34,691 nucleotides of DNA from NCBI GenBank assembly GCA_027030435.1, contig JALVEX010000153.1:1-34691 (forward strand), given 5' to 3'. The notes under the pieces are model-generated. The model was given only the letters and a program-made list of their open reading frames with translations. It ran no database searches and was not told the DNA's origin. This DNA is from Paracoccaceae bacterium. Its GTDB lineage: Bacteria > Pseudomonadota > Alphaproteobacteria > Rhodobacterales > Rhodobacteraceae. Both the position numbers and the translations under genes were made by a program. Positions 13,447-22,260 of this stretch are shown here, piece by piece. Within the stretch, counting starts at the first letter, position 1. Every line of letters starts with the position of its first letter.

Positions 13447-15570
13447 TCAGCCCTCATCCTTCCCCTTTTCCTCGCCCGTATCCTGATCGACCATTTTCAT
13501 GCCGAGCCGGACCTTGCCGCGGTCATCGAAGCCCAGGAGCTTCACCCAGACTTCCTGGCCTTCCTTCAGCACGTCGGAAGGATGGTTGAGGCGGCGGTTC
13601 TCGATCTGGCTCACATGCACCAGGCCATCGCGCTTTCCGAAGAAATTCACGAAGGCGCCGAAATCGACGATCTTCACCACCTTGCCCTTGTAGATCTTGC
13701 CTTCCTCAGGCTCGGCCACGATCTCGTTGATCATGTCATGGGCCTTCTGGATCGCTTCCTGATTGGGCGAGGCGATCTTGATGATACCATCATCATTGAT
13801 ATCGACCTTGGCGCCGGACACCTCGACGATCTCGCGGATCACCTTGCCGCCCGAGCCGATCACCTCGCGGATCTTGTCCGTCGGGATCTGCATGGTCTCG
13901 ATGCGCGGCGCGTGCTCGGAGAATTCGCTGGCGCCGCTGATCGCCTTGTTCATTTCGCCGAGGATGTGCTGGCGAGCATCCTTCGCCTGCGAAAGCGCCG
14001 TCTTCATGATCTCGGGAGTGATCCCGGCCACCTTGATATCCATCTGGAGGCTGGTGATCCCGTCTTCGGTGCCGGCCACCTTGAAATCCATGTCGCCGAG
14101 GTGATCCTCGTCGCCCAGGATATCCGTGAGCACGGCGAATTTCTCGCCCTCGAGGATGAGGCCCATGGCGATGCCGGCAACCGCCTTCTTCAACGGCACG
14201 CCCGCATCCATCATCGAAAGCGATGAGCCGCAGACGGTGGCCATCGAGGAAGAGCCGTTCGATTCGGTGATTTCGGAAACGAGCCGGATCGTGTAGGGGA
14301 AATCGGTCGCCGGCGGCAGCACGGCCTGAAGCGCGCGCCAGGCGAGCTTGCCGTGGCCGATCTCGCGCCGCCCCGGAGGGCCCACACGGCCCACTTCACC
14401 CACCGAATAGGGGGGGAAGTTGTAATGCAGCAGGAAATTCGAGCGGAAATTTCCGTGCAGCGCATCAATGATCTGCTCGTCATCGCCGGTGCCAAGCGTG
14501 GTGATCACCAAGGCCTGGGTTTCGCCCCGGGTAAACAGCGCCGAACCATGCGTGCGCGGCAGCAGGCCCACGGTGCTGTCAATCGGGCGGACGGTTGTCA
14601 GATCCCGCCCGTCGATGCGCTTGCCGCCATTGACAATCTCGCCGCGAAGGATCTCGCTCTCGAGCTTCTTGAAGGCCGCGCCGAGGTTGGGATCTTCCTG
14701 CTCCTCTTCGGTGAGCTGCTCCTTCACCTTCTCGCGAACCGCGGCAATCGCTTTCTGGCGCTCCTGCTTCTCGCGGATCGCGAAGGCCTTGCGCATGTCC
14801 TCCTCGGCCAGCTTTTTGATCTTCTCATAAAGCGCGCTGTAATCCGGTGGCGTGAAATCGAAGGGCTCCTTGGCCGCTTCTTCCGCAAGATCGACGATCA
14901 TATCGATTACCGGCTTCAGCTGCTCGTGGCCGAACTGGACGGCGCCGAGCATTTCATCCTCGGAAAGCTCATAGGCTTCCGATTCCACCATCATCACCGC
15001 ATCCCTGGTGCCGGCGACGATCAGCTCGAGCCTCTGTTCGGGATTGTCACGCAGGTTCTGCATGTCATCCACTTCAGGGTTGAGGATGTATTCCCCATTC
15101 GCATAGCCCACCCGGCAGCCGGCAATGGGCCCGCGGAAGGGAACGCCGGAAAGCGTGAGCGCGGCCGAGGCGGCGATCATCGCCACGATATCGGGATCGT
15201 TCACGAGGTCATGGCTCAGAACGGTGCACATCACCAGCACTTCGTTCTTGAAGCCTTCCACGAAAAGCGGGCGGATCGGGCGATCGATCAGCCGCGCGGT
15301 GAGGGTTTCCTTCTCGGTGGGGCGCGCCTCACGCTTGAAGAAGCCGCCGGGCACCTTGCCCGCGGCATAGTATTTTTCCTGGTAATGCACCGTGAGCGGG
15401 AAGAAATCCTGCCCCGGCTTGGGCTCGCGTGCGTAAGTTACGGCGGCGAGCACGCTGGTTTCGCCCAGCGTCGCGATGACGGATCCATCCGCCTGGCGGG
15501 CCACGCGGCCCGTTTCGAGAGTGAGGGTTTCATCCCCCCATTCCATTTCTTTCTTCACAATGTTGAACAT
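13447..15570 (-). CDS. pnp: Polyribonucleotide nucleotidyltransferase (PNPase)
   Basis: The 707-residue 3'-to-5' phosphorolytic exonuclease is a core degradosome RNase and forms a ring-shaped trimer. Two RNase PH-like domains surround an all-helical linker. The N-terminus [30 protein letters not shown] and [27 protein letters not shown] are diagnostic. A KH domain ([20 protein letters not shown], near 555-615) and an S1 domain ([33 protein letters not shown], near 622-690) bind RNA at the C-terminus. Length is normal and no motif is missing. It lies 164 bases downstream of rpsO on the same strand, the classic rpsO-pnp pair. A hairpin in its leader may serve in autocontrol. Confidence 0.98.
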   Translation of the reverse strand: MFNIVKKEMEWGDETLTLETGRVARQADGSVIATLGETSVLAAVTYAREPKPGQDFFPLTVHYQEKYYAAGKVPGGFFKREARPTEKETLTARLIDRPIRPLFVEGFKNEVLVMCTVLSHDLVNDPDIVAMIAASAALTLSGVPFRGPIAGCRVGYANGEYILNPEVDDMQNLRDNPEQRLELIVAGTRDAVMMVESEAYELSEDEMLGAVQFGHEQLKPVIDMIVDLAEEAAKEPFDFTPPDYSALYEKIKKLAEEDMRKAFAIREKQERQKAIAAVREKVKEQLTEEEQEDPNLGAAFKKLESEILRGEIVNGGKRIDGRDLTTVRPIDSTVGLLPRTHGSALFTRGETQALVITTLGTGDDEQIIDALHGNFRSNFLLHYNFPPYSVGEVGRVGPPGRREIGHGKLAWRALQAVLPPATDFPYTIRLVSEITESNGSSSMATVCGSSLSMMDAGVPLKKAVAGIAMGLILEGEKFAVLTDILGDEDHLGDMDFKVAGTEDGITSLQMDIKVAGITPEIMKTALSQAKDARQHILGEMNKAISGASEFSEHAPRIETMQIPTDKIREVIGSGGKVIREIVEVSGAKVDINDDGIIKIASPNQEAIQKAHDMINEIVAEPEEGKIYKGKVVKIVDFGAFVNFFGKRDGLVHVSQIENRRLNHPSDVLKEGQEVWVKLLGFDDRGKVRLGMKMVDQDTGEEKGKDEG

Positions 15571-15620
15571 CTTTCATCCTATCCTGACCGCCGGGGCCCA
15601 TCCCCTTTGGCCTGTTGCGT

Positions 15621-15637
15621 ACGGGCCGTATGCCCGT
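15621..15637 (-). promoter_or_regulatory. Hairpin in the pnp leader
   Basis: A 6-bp perfect stem ACGGGC / GCCCGT with a 5-base loop lies about 50 bases upstream of the pnp ATG in the rpsO-pnp gap. In enterobacteria the pnp leader forms a hairpin cut by RNase III, after which PNPase represses its own translation. This element has the right position, but the stem is short and the function is inferred. Confidence 0.3.
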
Positions 15638-15694
15638 GGCTCCATTTCCACGTCTGCCAACGCTCGCCCGACGGAGCCTGATCGGGCCAGCAGC

Positions 15695-15724
15695 AACGAA
15701 AGACGCGCCCGAAAGGGGCGCGTC
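15695..15724 (-). terminator. Terminator or attenuator after rpsO
   Basis: Ten bases after the rpsO stop is a 9-bp perfect stem GACGCGCCC / GGGCGCGTC with a 5-base loop, followed on the minus strand by a short, interrupted T-run (TTTCGTT). Since rpsO-pnp is usually partly co-transcribed, this is best read as a leaky terminator giving more S15 than PNPase mRNA. Confidence 0.7.
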
Positions 15725-15734
15725 CGGTCTTTCT

Positions 15735-16004
15735 TCAGCGGCGCAGGCCGAGGCGTTTGATCAGGGTCTGATAACGCTCTTCATCCTTGCCGCGCAGGTA
15801 ATCCAGCAGCTTGCGGCGCTGGGCCACCATCATCAGAAGCCCACGGCGGGAGTGATTGTCCTTCTTGTGGGTCTTGAAATGTTCGGTCAGATTGGCAATC
15901 CGCTTGGAAAGCACCGCAACCTGCACTTCGGGCGATCCGGTATCGCCTTCGTGGGTCGCGTATTCCTTCATGACGGCCTGTTTCTCTTCCTTCGTGATCG
16001 ACAT
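15735..16004 (-). CDS. rpsO: 30S ribosomal protein S15
   Basis: An 89-residue ribosomal protein that binds the central domain of 16S rRNA and nucleates the platform of the small subunit. [43 protein letters not shown] and [23 protein letters not shown] are unmistakable. The start is the internal ATG with a strong AAGGAG site. The ORF-track extension of 50 residues upstream is not conserved in character. The gene is followed by a hairpin terminator and pnp. TruB and RbfA, often upstream of rpsO elsewhere, are not in this window. A DUF5665-like membrane-protein gene sits upstream instead. Confidence 0.97.
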   Translation of the reverse strand: MSITKEEKQAVMKEYATHEGDTGSPEVQVAVLSKRIANLTEHFKTHKKDNHSRRGLLMMVAQRRKLLDYLRGKDEERYQTLIKRLGLRR

Positions 16005-16140
16005 CGGGATCTCCTTTTCATCTCGTGTTGCGGGCGCAAGCCGGGATGTCGTCCAGCAAGGTCCTTGGGAGGGTGTTCCGTCGGAAAATTTCCGCGGATG
16101 GGCGCGTATAGGGTGAATCGCGGCAAAAGAAAAGGGGGTT

Positions 16141-16467
16141 TCACGGATTCGCACCGTTCTGGCGGATCACGTCGGCGATCTCCTTGGCCCATTCCCCGAT
16201 GATCGGAATGAAATCGATCTTAGAGAGCGACGCCACCACGAGATAGACGAGTATCGTGGCCCCGATCACCGAGCCAAGCCCGAAGGCAAGACCACGGACG
16301 AACTGGAAGCCGAGAAGCCGCCAGAGGGAATTGTGGATGCGTACGAAACGGTGGGTGTTGAGCCTGTGCAGCTCTTCACGAAGGGCGGCGATTTCCTCCC
16401 GCGCCCGGCGGATTTCCTCCGGCTCTTCCCGTGAGCCTTCCGGCGGGCTGGCCGTGCTTTCAGGCAT
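16141..16467 (-). CDS. DUF5665-like small membrane protein
   Basis: A 108-residue protein of unknown function. Residues 1-35 are charged and predicted helical ([24 protein letters not shown], likely a short coiled coil). [58 protein letters not shown] follows, with a single hydrophobic Gly-rich segment at about 57-80. This layout matches, from memory, the DUF5665 family common in Rhodobacterales. I chose the ATG at 16467 because the ORF-track extension runs antisense-like through the overlapping DUF1643 gene. The start overlaps the DUF1643 stop by eight bases, so translation may be coupled. The cytoplasmic coiled coil and one membrane span suggest a scaffold or regulator, but no function is known to me. 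Confidence 0.75.
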   Translation of the reverse strand: MPESTASPPEGSREEPEEIRRAREEIAALREELHRLNTHRFVRIHNSLWRLLGFQFVRGLAFGLGSVIGATILVYLVVASLSKIDFIPIIGEWAKEIADVIRQNGANP

Positions 16468-16981
16468 TCGCAGGGATCTCCCATGCCATGGGCTTCGTGG
16501 CATAGCCGATATAGAGGGGATGCTTCGGATGCCCGGCGCGGGTGAGGCCGAGGTGAAGGAGTGGCCGCCCCGTGCCCCGCAGGAGCCGCTCCACCGCCGG
16601 GCCGCGATCGAGATGCGCGCCATGCGTGCCCCAGGCGCAGATGATCCGGTCCGCCCAATCTGCCCCCTCAAGTATCGCGGCATCGTTTTCCGGGCCGACG
16701 GGATCAGGCGCGGCACGCATCTCGCGCGGATCGGTGGCGCGCCAGGCGAAGATGTTGCACACCCGGAAAGCGCCGAAGCCCAGCGCGCGGGCGCGGCGCT
16801 CGCAGCGCTCCACGGTGGGATCATTGCGGATTTCCGTTGCCGTTGAGGGATTGAGCATCACGAAAAGCACGCGCGTTCCCGCTTCATCCCAGATCCGCGT
16901 GAGCGCATAGCGATAGCGCTCGCAATCGGAATAGACGGCAACGGAGGGCGCATCGCCCTTTATGTGATGGCGTGTGATCAT
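16460..16981 (-). CDS. DUF1643 domain-containing protein
   Basis: A 173-residue soluble protein of the DUF1643 family, with no established biochemical role that I know of. The family hallmarks are RYRYALTRIWDEAGTRVLFVMLNPSTATEIRNDPTVERCERRARALGFGAFRVCNIFAWRATDP, where the MLNPSTA and NDPT motifs are nearly invariant, and a C-terminal GHPKHPLY. Members have been found both as chromosomal housekeeping-like genes and near mobile elements. Here it sits among conserved genes and overlaps the DUF5665-like gene by eight bases. Its start is 98 bases from the divergent map gene. The ribosome site is weak. Confidence 0.87.
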   Translation of the reverse strand: MITRHHIKGDAPSVAVYSDCERYRYALTRIWDEAGTRVLFVMLNPSTATEIRNDPTVERCERRARALGFGAFRVCNIFAWRATDPREMRAAPDPVGPENDAAILEGADWADRIICAWGTHGAHLDRGPAVERLLRGTGRPLLHLGLTRAGHPKHPLYIGYATKPMAWEIPANA

Positions 16982-17079
16982 GGCCCGTGTTATGGCGCGC
17001 CGCCCCCTGCAAGGGCAAGCCCCTTGGCACTGGCACCTTCGCGCGCCGTGCTCTATCTAGGAGCAGAACAGAATGGAGA

Positions 17080-17898
17080 ATGGCCGTGAAGGAGAAACGC
17101 GGGCGCGTCACGCGCGACGGGATCAGGATTCATGAGCCGGAGGATTTCGCCGGAATGCACAAGGCCGGCCGCCTCGCGGCGCAACTGCTCGATGAGGTGA
17201 TCCCGATGGTGAAGCCCGGTGTCAGGACCGGCGAGCTTGATGCCTATATCACCCGACGCGTGGAGGAAGAGGGGGCGATCTCGGCCACCATCGGCTATCG
17301 CGGCTATCAGCACGGCAGCTGTATCAGCGTCAATCATGTTGTCTGCCACGGCATCCCTGGCGACAAGCGCCTGAAGGATGGCGACATCCTCAATATCGAC
17401 ATCACCGTGATCGTGGACGGCTGGTATGGCGACACGAGCCGCATGTATGTGGCCGGCCGGCCCAGCCGCAAGGCGGAGCGGCTGATGCAGGTGACGCATG
17501 ATGCGCTGATGAAGGGGATCGAGGCGGTGAAGCCCGGCAATACCTTCGGCGATATCGGCCACGCGATCCAGGCTTACGTTGAAGCCCATCGCATGAGCGT
17601 GGTGCGCGATTTCTGCGGCCACGGGCTCGGCCGGGTCTTCCATGCGCCCCCCAATGTGCTGCATTACGGCCGCCCCGGCACCGGGCCGATGCTGGAAGAG
17701 GGGATGTTCTTCACCATCGAGCCGATGGTCAATCTCGGCGGCCCCGAAACCAAGGTGCTCGCCGATGGCTGGACGGCCGTGACCCGCGATCGCTCGCTTT
17801 CGGCGCAATACGAGCATTCGATCGGGGTAACGGCTGAGGGCGCGGAGATCTTCACCCTATCACCAGCCGGCAAGTTCCATCCCACCTGGGAGGCCTGA
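17080..17898 (+). CDS. map: Methionine aminopeptidase, type I
   Basis: A 272-residue metalloprotease that removes the initiator Met from nascent proteins. Metal ligands and motifs are in order: NHVVCHGIPGD with the substrate-binding His, the two aspartates of LNIDITVIVDGWYGDTSRMY, the His of GHGLGRVFHAPP, and the glutamates in FTIEPMV and QYEHSIGVT. The N-terminus lacks the Zn-finger extension of eukaryotic type I enzymes, as expected. I start at the ATG giving MAVKEKRGRVTRDGIRIHEPEDF. A GGAG element lies very close upstream, so the exact start is a little uncertain. The gene converges on rsmD with three bases between the stops and is divergent from the DUF1643 gene. Confidence 0.95.
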   Translation: MAVKEKRGRVTRDGIRIHEPEDFAGMHKAGRLAAQLLDEVIPMVKPGVRTGELDAYITRRVEEEGAISATIGYRGYQHGSCISVNHVVCHGIPGDKRLKDGDILNIDITVIVDGWYGDTSRMYVAGRPSRKAERLMQVTHDALMKGIEAVKPGNTFGDIGHAIQAYVEAHRMSVVRDFCGHGLGRVFHAPPNVLHYGRPGTGPMLEEGMFFTIEPMVNLGGPETKVLADGWTAVTRDRSLSAQYEHSIGVTAEGAEIFTLSPAGKFHPTWEA

Positions 17899-17901
17899 AG
17901 T

Positions 17902-18462
17902 TCAGGCCGCGCTGAGGATGGTGATCCAGCTGTCCCCGTAGCGGCGCTGATCGAGAGGCGCGAAGCCTTCCGGCGTGGTCTGCGGAGCGTTTTCTTCCCA
18001 TACCACAAGCGCACCAGGCGCAATCCAGCCCCCCTCGCGCGCCGAGGAAAGCGCCTTTTCGCCAAGCCCCTTGCCATAGGGCGGATCGAGGAAAACGAGG
18101 CTCGCGGGGGTGCCTGTCAGAGGCGGCAGGCGCGTGGCATCCGCGCGCAGCAGCACCGCATCGCCTTCGCGCCGGGCAAGGGCGAGGTTTTCACGGATGA
18201 GCGCCTGCCCCTTGCGCCCCTTTTCCACGAAGGTGACATGCTCTGCGCCGCGCGAAAGCGCCTCGAGCCCCAGCGCGCCGGTACCGGCGAAGAGATCGAG
18301 CACATGCGCGCCGGAAATCGGATCGCCCCAGGCGCCGTTTGCCAGCATGTTGAACAGGCTCTCGCGGACCCGATCGGAGGTGGGGCGCAGATGCGCCGCC
18401 GCATCGCCCTTGCCGAGGCTCGCGAGCCTCAGCCCCCTGTGCCTGCCGGCAATGATCCTCAT
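17902..18462 (-). CDS. rsmD: 16S rRNA (guanine(966)-N(2))-methyltransferase RsmD
   Basis: A 186-residue SAM-dependent methyltransferase that modifies G966 of 16S rRNA during 30S assembly. It begins MRIIAGRHRGLRL and continues RPTSDRVRESLFNMLAN, both typical of the family. The SAM site is VLDLFAGTGALGLEALSRGA, and the base-methylation catalytic motif is DPPYGKG. Its start overlaps the stop of the upstream flavoprotein gene by four bases (ATGA), so the two are translationally coupled although their functions look unrelated. The 3' end meets map tail to tail with no room for a conventional terminator. Confidence 0.94.
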   Translation of the reverse strand: MRIIAGRHRGLRLASLGKGDAAAHLRPTSDRVRESLFNMLANGAWGDPISGAHVLDLFAGTGALGLEALSRGAEHVTFVEKGRKGQALIRENLALARREGDAVLLRADATRLPPLTGTPASLVFLDPPYGKGLGEKALSSAREGGWIAPGALVVWEENAPQTTPEGFAPLDQRRYGDSWITILSAA

Positions 18463-19670
18463 GCCCGCAACAGGCCCATGAGATCGGTGCCGGGATCGGC
18501 CACCGCCTCGGGATCGGGCGCGCGCCCGGCCTCGATCAGGCGCTTGGCGATCATGTAGGCGCGCGGATCGTTCATCGCGTCAACCGCCAGCAATTCCCTG
18601 CCCCGCCAATACCATACGGATTGGCTGCCCGCCTTATCGCCGGGCCGGGTGATGGTGCGCTCATATCCGGTGTTCAGCCCGGCAATCTGGAGCTTCACGT
18701 CATACTGATCGGACCAGAACCACGGCCGCGCCTCGTAGGGCTTGCCCGCGCCCAGCATGTTGGCCGCCACGGCCTCGGCCTGATCGATGGCATTGGGCAC
18801 GCTTTCAAGGCGGATCCGGGTGCCACGCCAGGGGAAGGAGGCACAATCTCCCGCAGCCCACACCCCCGGAGCCGAGGTGCGGCCCAGCGCATCGGTGCGG
18901 ATGCCGTTTTCAATCGTAATGCCGGCAGCCTCGGCAAGCGCCGTATCGGGGCGCACGCCGATGCCGGCGATCACGAAATCCACCGCGAGCGTCTCTCCGC
19001 CCGAAAGCCGGGCCTCGCGCACCCGCTCCGTGCCCGAAAGCTGCTCCAGCCCCGTGCCCTCAAGAATCCGCACGCTGTGGCGCTCGTGAAGGGTGCGGAA
19101 ATAATCGGCCGTCGCCGGCGCGGCAACGCGCGAGAGGATCCTTTCGGCCTGCTCGACAAGCGTCACCTTCAGCCCCTTCTTCGCGGCCACCGCCGCGGCC
19201 TCCAGCCCGATATATCCGCCTCCCACGATCAGCACCCGCCTACCGGCGGCAAATTCCGGAGCCATGGCATCGATATCGGCCAATGTGCGCACGTAATGGA
19301 TACCGCCAAGCCCGGCGGTAACGCTTTCGGGGAGGCGGATCGGCGAAGCGCCCGTGGCAAGCGCCAGCTGATCCCAGGCGATGGTTTCACCATCCGCGCT
19401 GAGGGTTCGGGTTGCCGGATCGATCTTCTCCACCCTGCGGCCCGTCATGAGCGCAATCCCCTGATCCTCGTAGAACTGCGCCGGGCGGAGATAGAGCCGC
19501 TCGCGGGCCATCTCGCCCAGAAGATAGGCCTTGGAAAGCGGCGGGCGCTGATAGGGCGGCTCCGGTTCGGCGCCGATCAGGGTGATCGGACCCTCGTGGC
19601 CTCCTGCGCGCAGCGCCGCGGCAAGTGCGGCCCCGGCCTGTCCGGCGCCAATGATGACGATATGCTCCAC
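18459..19670 (-). CDS. FAD-dependent NAD(P)H:ferredoxin reductase-like protein
   Basis: A 403-residue flavoprotein of the rhodocoxin/putidaredoxin reductase group. It would pass electrons from NAD(P)H to a small ferredoxin, often one serving a cytochrome P450 or a dioxygenase. The FAD motif GAGQAGAALAAALR is at the N-terminus. The family stretch YQRPPLSKAYLLG follows, then an NAD-binding GGGYIGLEAAAVAAKKG near 153-170, and the second FAD motif VWAAGDCASF. A C-terminal domain with FWSDQYDVKLQIAGL is typical of this group. No ferredoxin or oxygenase gene lies next to it, so its partner is unknown. It overlaps rsmD by four bases and is divergent from the peroxiredoxin gene. Confidence 0.88.
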   Translation of the reverse strand: MEHIVIIGAGQAGAALAAALRAGGHEGPITLIGAEPEPPYQRPPLSKAYLLGEMARERLYLRPAQFYEDQGIALMTGRRVEKIDPATRTLSADGETIAWDQLALATGASPIRLPESVTAGLGGIHYVRTLADIDAMAPEFAAGRRVLIVGGGYIGLEAAAVAAKKGLKVTLVEQAERILSRVAAPATADYFRTLHERHSVRILEGTGLEQLSGTERVREARLSGGETLAVDFVIAGIGVRPDTALAEAAGITIENGIRTDALGRTSAPGVWAAGDCASFPWRGTRIRLESVPNAIDQAEAVAANMLGAGKPYEARPWFWSDQYDVKLQIAGLNTGYERTITRPGDKAGSQSVWYWRGRELLAVDAMNDPRAYMIAKRLIEAGRAPDPEAVADPGTDLMGLLRA

Positions 19671-19748
19671 CGATGCTTTCCCGCTGTTTCACTCGCCGGC
19701 AAACCTATATGATGCTGCATGAAACGCAAACATCCCGGGAGGAAAACC

Positions 19749-20240
19749 ATGACCATATCCACAGGCGAAAGGCTGCCGGAGGCAAATCTGATGCGGTTGG
19801 GCGCAGAGGGGCCGGAAGAGGTGAGCCTCGGCGATCTCACCGCCGGGCGCAAGGTGGTGATCTTCGCCGTGCCGGGCGCATATACGCCCACCTGCCACAG
19901 CGCCCATGTGCCGAGCTTCATCCGCAGCATGGATGCGTTCGGGGAAAAGGGCGTCGATGAGGTCGTCTGCGTGAGCGTCAACGATCCCTTCGTGATGCAG
20001 GCCTGGGGTGAAGCCACCGGAGCAAACGAAGCCGGGATCACCATGCTGGCCGATCCGATGGGCGAATTCACCCGCGCGATCGGCATGGATTTCGATCTGC
20101 CGCCGGCCGGACTCATGGGCCGTTCGCTGCGCTATGCGATGCTGATTGAGGATGGCGAGGTGAAGGTGCTGAACCTCGAGGAAGATGCCGGGCAATGCTC
20201 CGTCTCGGCGGGGGAAACAATGCTCGAGGCGATGAGCTGA
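19749..20240 (+). CDS. Peroxiredoxin, Prx5 type
   Basis: A 163-residue thiol peroxidase that reduces H2O2 and organic peroxides, usually with glutaredoxin or thioredoxin as electron donor. The peroxidatic Cys49 lies in FAVPGAYTPTCHSAHVPSF, the Prx5 signature. The downstream VSVNDPFVMQAW and LRYAMLIEDGEVKVLN motifs agree. One more Cys lies near the C-terminus (GQCSVS) and could be the resolving Cys. The start is the second ATG of the ORF, with GGGAGGAAA directly upstream. A TATGAT element 36 bases before the ATG is a possible -10. It is divergent from the flavoprotein and convergent with the GNAT gene, seven bases apart. Confidence 0.93.
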   Translation: MTISTGERLPEANLMRLGAEGPEEVSLGDLTAGRKVVIFAVPGAYTPTCHSAHVPSFIRSMDAFGEKGVDEVVCVSVNDPFVMQAWGEATGANEAGITMLADPMGEFTRAIGMDFDLPPAGLMGRSLRYAMLIEDGEVKVLNLEEDAGQCSVSAGETMLEAMS

Positions 20241-20247
20241 AGCGGCG

Positions 20248-21420
20248 CTACCCTTTGCGGAAGGGCGCATACCGGGCGAGGGCCTCGATCTCTTCGCCCA
20301 CCGCTTCCCGCTCGGCTTCGAGGTAATCCGCAACAGCCGCGCGAAAGCCGGGATCGGCGATCCAGTGCAGGGAGTGGACGGGCACCGGCACATAGCCGCG
20401 CGCGATCTTGTGTTCGCCCTGCGCGCCCGCCTCGACGCGGGGCAGGCCATGTTCGATCGCATATTCGAGGGCACGGTAATAGCAGAGCTCGAAATGCAGG
20501 CAGGGATGATCCTCGATCGCGCCCCAGTAGCGGCCGAAAAGAGCCTCTCGGCCGATGAAATTGAGCGCCCCGGCGATCCAGCGGCCTTCGCGCCGGGCCA
20601 TCACCAGGAGCACGTCATCGCGCATGGCTTCATGAATGAGGTCGAAAAAGGCGCGGGTCAGATAGGGCCGCCCCCATTTGCGCGCGCCGGTATCCTGATA
20701 GAAGGCCCAGAAGGCCTCCCAGTGCTCCGGGAGGATTTCATCGCCCGTCAGCATGTGGATCGTGCCGCCAAAGCCCTGGGCGCGCGCCCGCTCCTTGCGG
20801 ATCGCCTTGCGCTTTCGCGAGGATAGCGCGGCAAGGAAATCGGCGAAATCGCCGTAGCCCTCATTGTGCCAGTGATATTGCTGGCCGATACGGTGCAACA
20901 GCCCCATGCCCCGCCCGGCCTCGGCCTCGCTTTGCGTGCAGAAGGTAACATGGAGCGAGGAAAGCCCGCGCTCGGCCGCCACCTGCACCGCTCCCGCCAC
21001 AAGCGCCGCGCGCCCCTCGGCCTCGAAGCCCGGGCGCACAAGAAAGCGCCGCCCCGTTACCGGCGTGAAGGGCACGGCGATCTGAAGCTTGGGGTAGTAG
21101 GCACCATCAGCGCGCGCATAGGCTTCCGCCCAGGCGAAATCGAAGATGTATTCGCCCTGGCTGTGCGCCTTGGCATACATCGGCGCAACGGCGATGATCT
21201 CATCACCCTGCCGTGCCTCGAGATGAAACGGCTCCCATCCCGTGCCGGGGCCGACGGAGCCGCTTTCCTCGAGCGCGCTTAGGAAGCGATGGGTCGTGAA
21301 AGGATCGAGAGGGCGCGCGCCGTCCGCCTGCGCATCTGGATCGGCGCACCGATCCCAGGCCTCCGGCGCAACCTCCGAAATGCTGCGCCGGATCAGGATG
21401 CGCGCTTCCTCACCATCCAA
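20248..21420 (-). CDS. GNAT/FemAB-like N-acyltransferase (COG3146, DUF482)
   Basis: A 390-residue protein of the peptidogalycan biosynthesis/recognition family (DUF482, FemAB-like). Its members have two GNAT-like folds and an unknown acyl acceptor. Visible features are a central basic, Arg/Lys-rich segment (FLAALSSRKRKAIRKERARA), and FWAFYQDTGARKWGRPYLTRAFFDLIHEAM followed by GALNFIGREALFGRYWGA, both typical of the family. The only usable start is a TTG with GGAGA seven bases upstream. The out-of-frame ATG nearby does not help, and a stop lies 10 codons further up. It is the last gene of the RidA-GDPD-GNAT operon, 36 bases after the phosphodiesterase. Confidence 0.87.
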   Translation of the reverse strand: MDGEEARILIRRSISEVAPEAWDRCADPDAQADGARPLDPFTTHRFLSALEESGSVGPGTGWEPFHLEARQGDEIIAVAPMYAKAHSQGEYIFDFAWAEAYARADGAYYPKLQIAVPFTPVTGRRFLVRPGFEAEGRAALVAGAVQVAAERGLSSLHVTFCTQSEAEAGRGMGLLHRIGQQYHWHNEGYGDFADFLAALSSRKRKAIRKERARAQGFGGTIHMLTGDEILPEHWEAFWAFYQDTGARKWGRPYLTRAFFDLIHEAMRDDVLLVMARREGRWIAGALNFIGREALFGRYWGAIEDHPCLHFELCYYRALEYAIEHGLPRVEAGAQGEHKIARGYVPVPVHSLHWIADPGFRAAVADYLEAEREAVGEEIEALARYAPFRKG

Positions 21421-21456
21421 CGAAAATCTCCCTGCTTTCTGGCCGTCTGCTCATGC

Positions 21457-22260
21457 TCAGGAAGCGCGTGAGAGCCCCTCCGAGCGCGGGATATCCGGTG
21501 CGTAACCTTCAAAAGTGATATTGTCCGCCACCCTGCGCGCACGCAGTTCTTCGGCCGGGTTGTGGATGGTCCAGCACAGAACGGGCACGCCCTTTTCCTT
21601 CAGCTCCGCAACGCGGGCACTCGAGAGATCCGCGGCCTGGTGGCTGATGAAGCTTGCCCCCACGCGCTCGAAATCGGGGATGGCCCGCAAATCGGCGCGC
21701 ACGGTTTCGGGCAGGAGCGGCCAGGCCTCGGCCGAGAACGGCGATGTCGTCAGCCCCCGGGGCACTTCGGGAAGGGCATCGCGAAAAACCGCCACCGCAT
21801 TGGGATTGAACGACATCACCGCCACATCGCCCGGATATCCCGCAAGCGCTGCGGCAATATCGCGCTCCAGAACCCCCACATCGCGCCCCATCACGCCATC
21901 CTGATCCTTCACCTCGATCAGCAGCGGCACCCGCCCGGCAACCAGTGCCAGCACCTCGCGCAGGGTCGGGATCGTTTCGTCATTGCCTCTGAGGCGGATA
22001 TGCGAAAGCTCCTCAGCGCTGCGCTGGCGGATGGGGCCGGAGGCATGCGCAAGCCGTGCCAGATCGTAATCGTGAAACACCATGGCCTGGCCATCGGCAG
22101 ATTGCTGCACATCGAATTCAATCCCGTAGCCCGCATCAAGCGCTGCCTCGAACGCCGAACGGGAATTCTCCGGCCGCCCGGCCTCCAGATCATGATAGCC
22201 CCGGTGTGCGATCGGCACGGCGAGAAGGGAGTGGGGAAGGGGCACCATCGGATCAGTCAA
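21457..22260 (-). CDS. Glycerophosphodiester phosphodiesterase
   Basis: A 267-residue TIM-barrel phosphodiesterase of the UgpQ/GlpQ superfamily, which cleaves glycerophosphodiesters to glycerol-3-phosphate and an alcohol. The catalytic motif is AHRGYHDLEAGRPENS, with the metal-binding EFDVQQSADGQAMVFHD close behind. Further family stretches are LLIEVKDQDG, VLCWTIHNPAEE and a C-terminal NITFEGYAPDI. There is no signal peptide, so it is probably the cytoplasmic (UgpQ-like) type. The start overlaps the end of the RidA gene by eight bases. Phospholipid turnover is the likely role. The adjacent acyltransferase might act on the same lipid material, but that is a guess. Confidence 0.92.
   Translation of the reverse strand: MTDPMVPLPHSLLAVPIAHRGYHDLEAGRPENSRSAFEAALDAGYGIEFDVQQSADGQAMVFHDYDLARLAHASGPIRQRSAEELSHIRLRGNDETIPTLREVLALVAGRVPLLIEVKDQDGVMGRDVGVLERDIAAALAGYPGDVAVMSFNPNAVAVFRDALPEVPRGLTTSPFSAEAWPLLPETVRADLRAIPDFERVGASFISHQAADLSSARVAELKEKGVPVLCWTIHNPAEELRARRVADNITFEGYAPDIPRSEGLSRAS

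Noticed and set aside
14353-15681. 442-residue plus-strand ORF opposite pnp
   Set aside because: Shadow of pnp, with no ribosome site or recognisable motifs.
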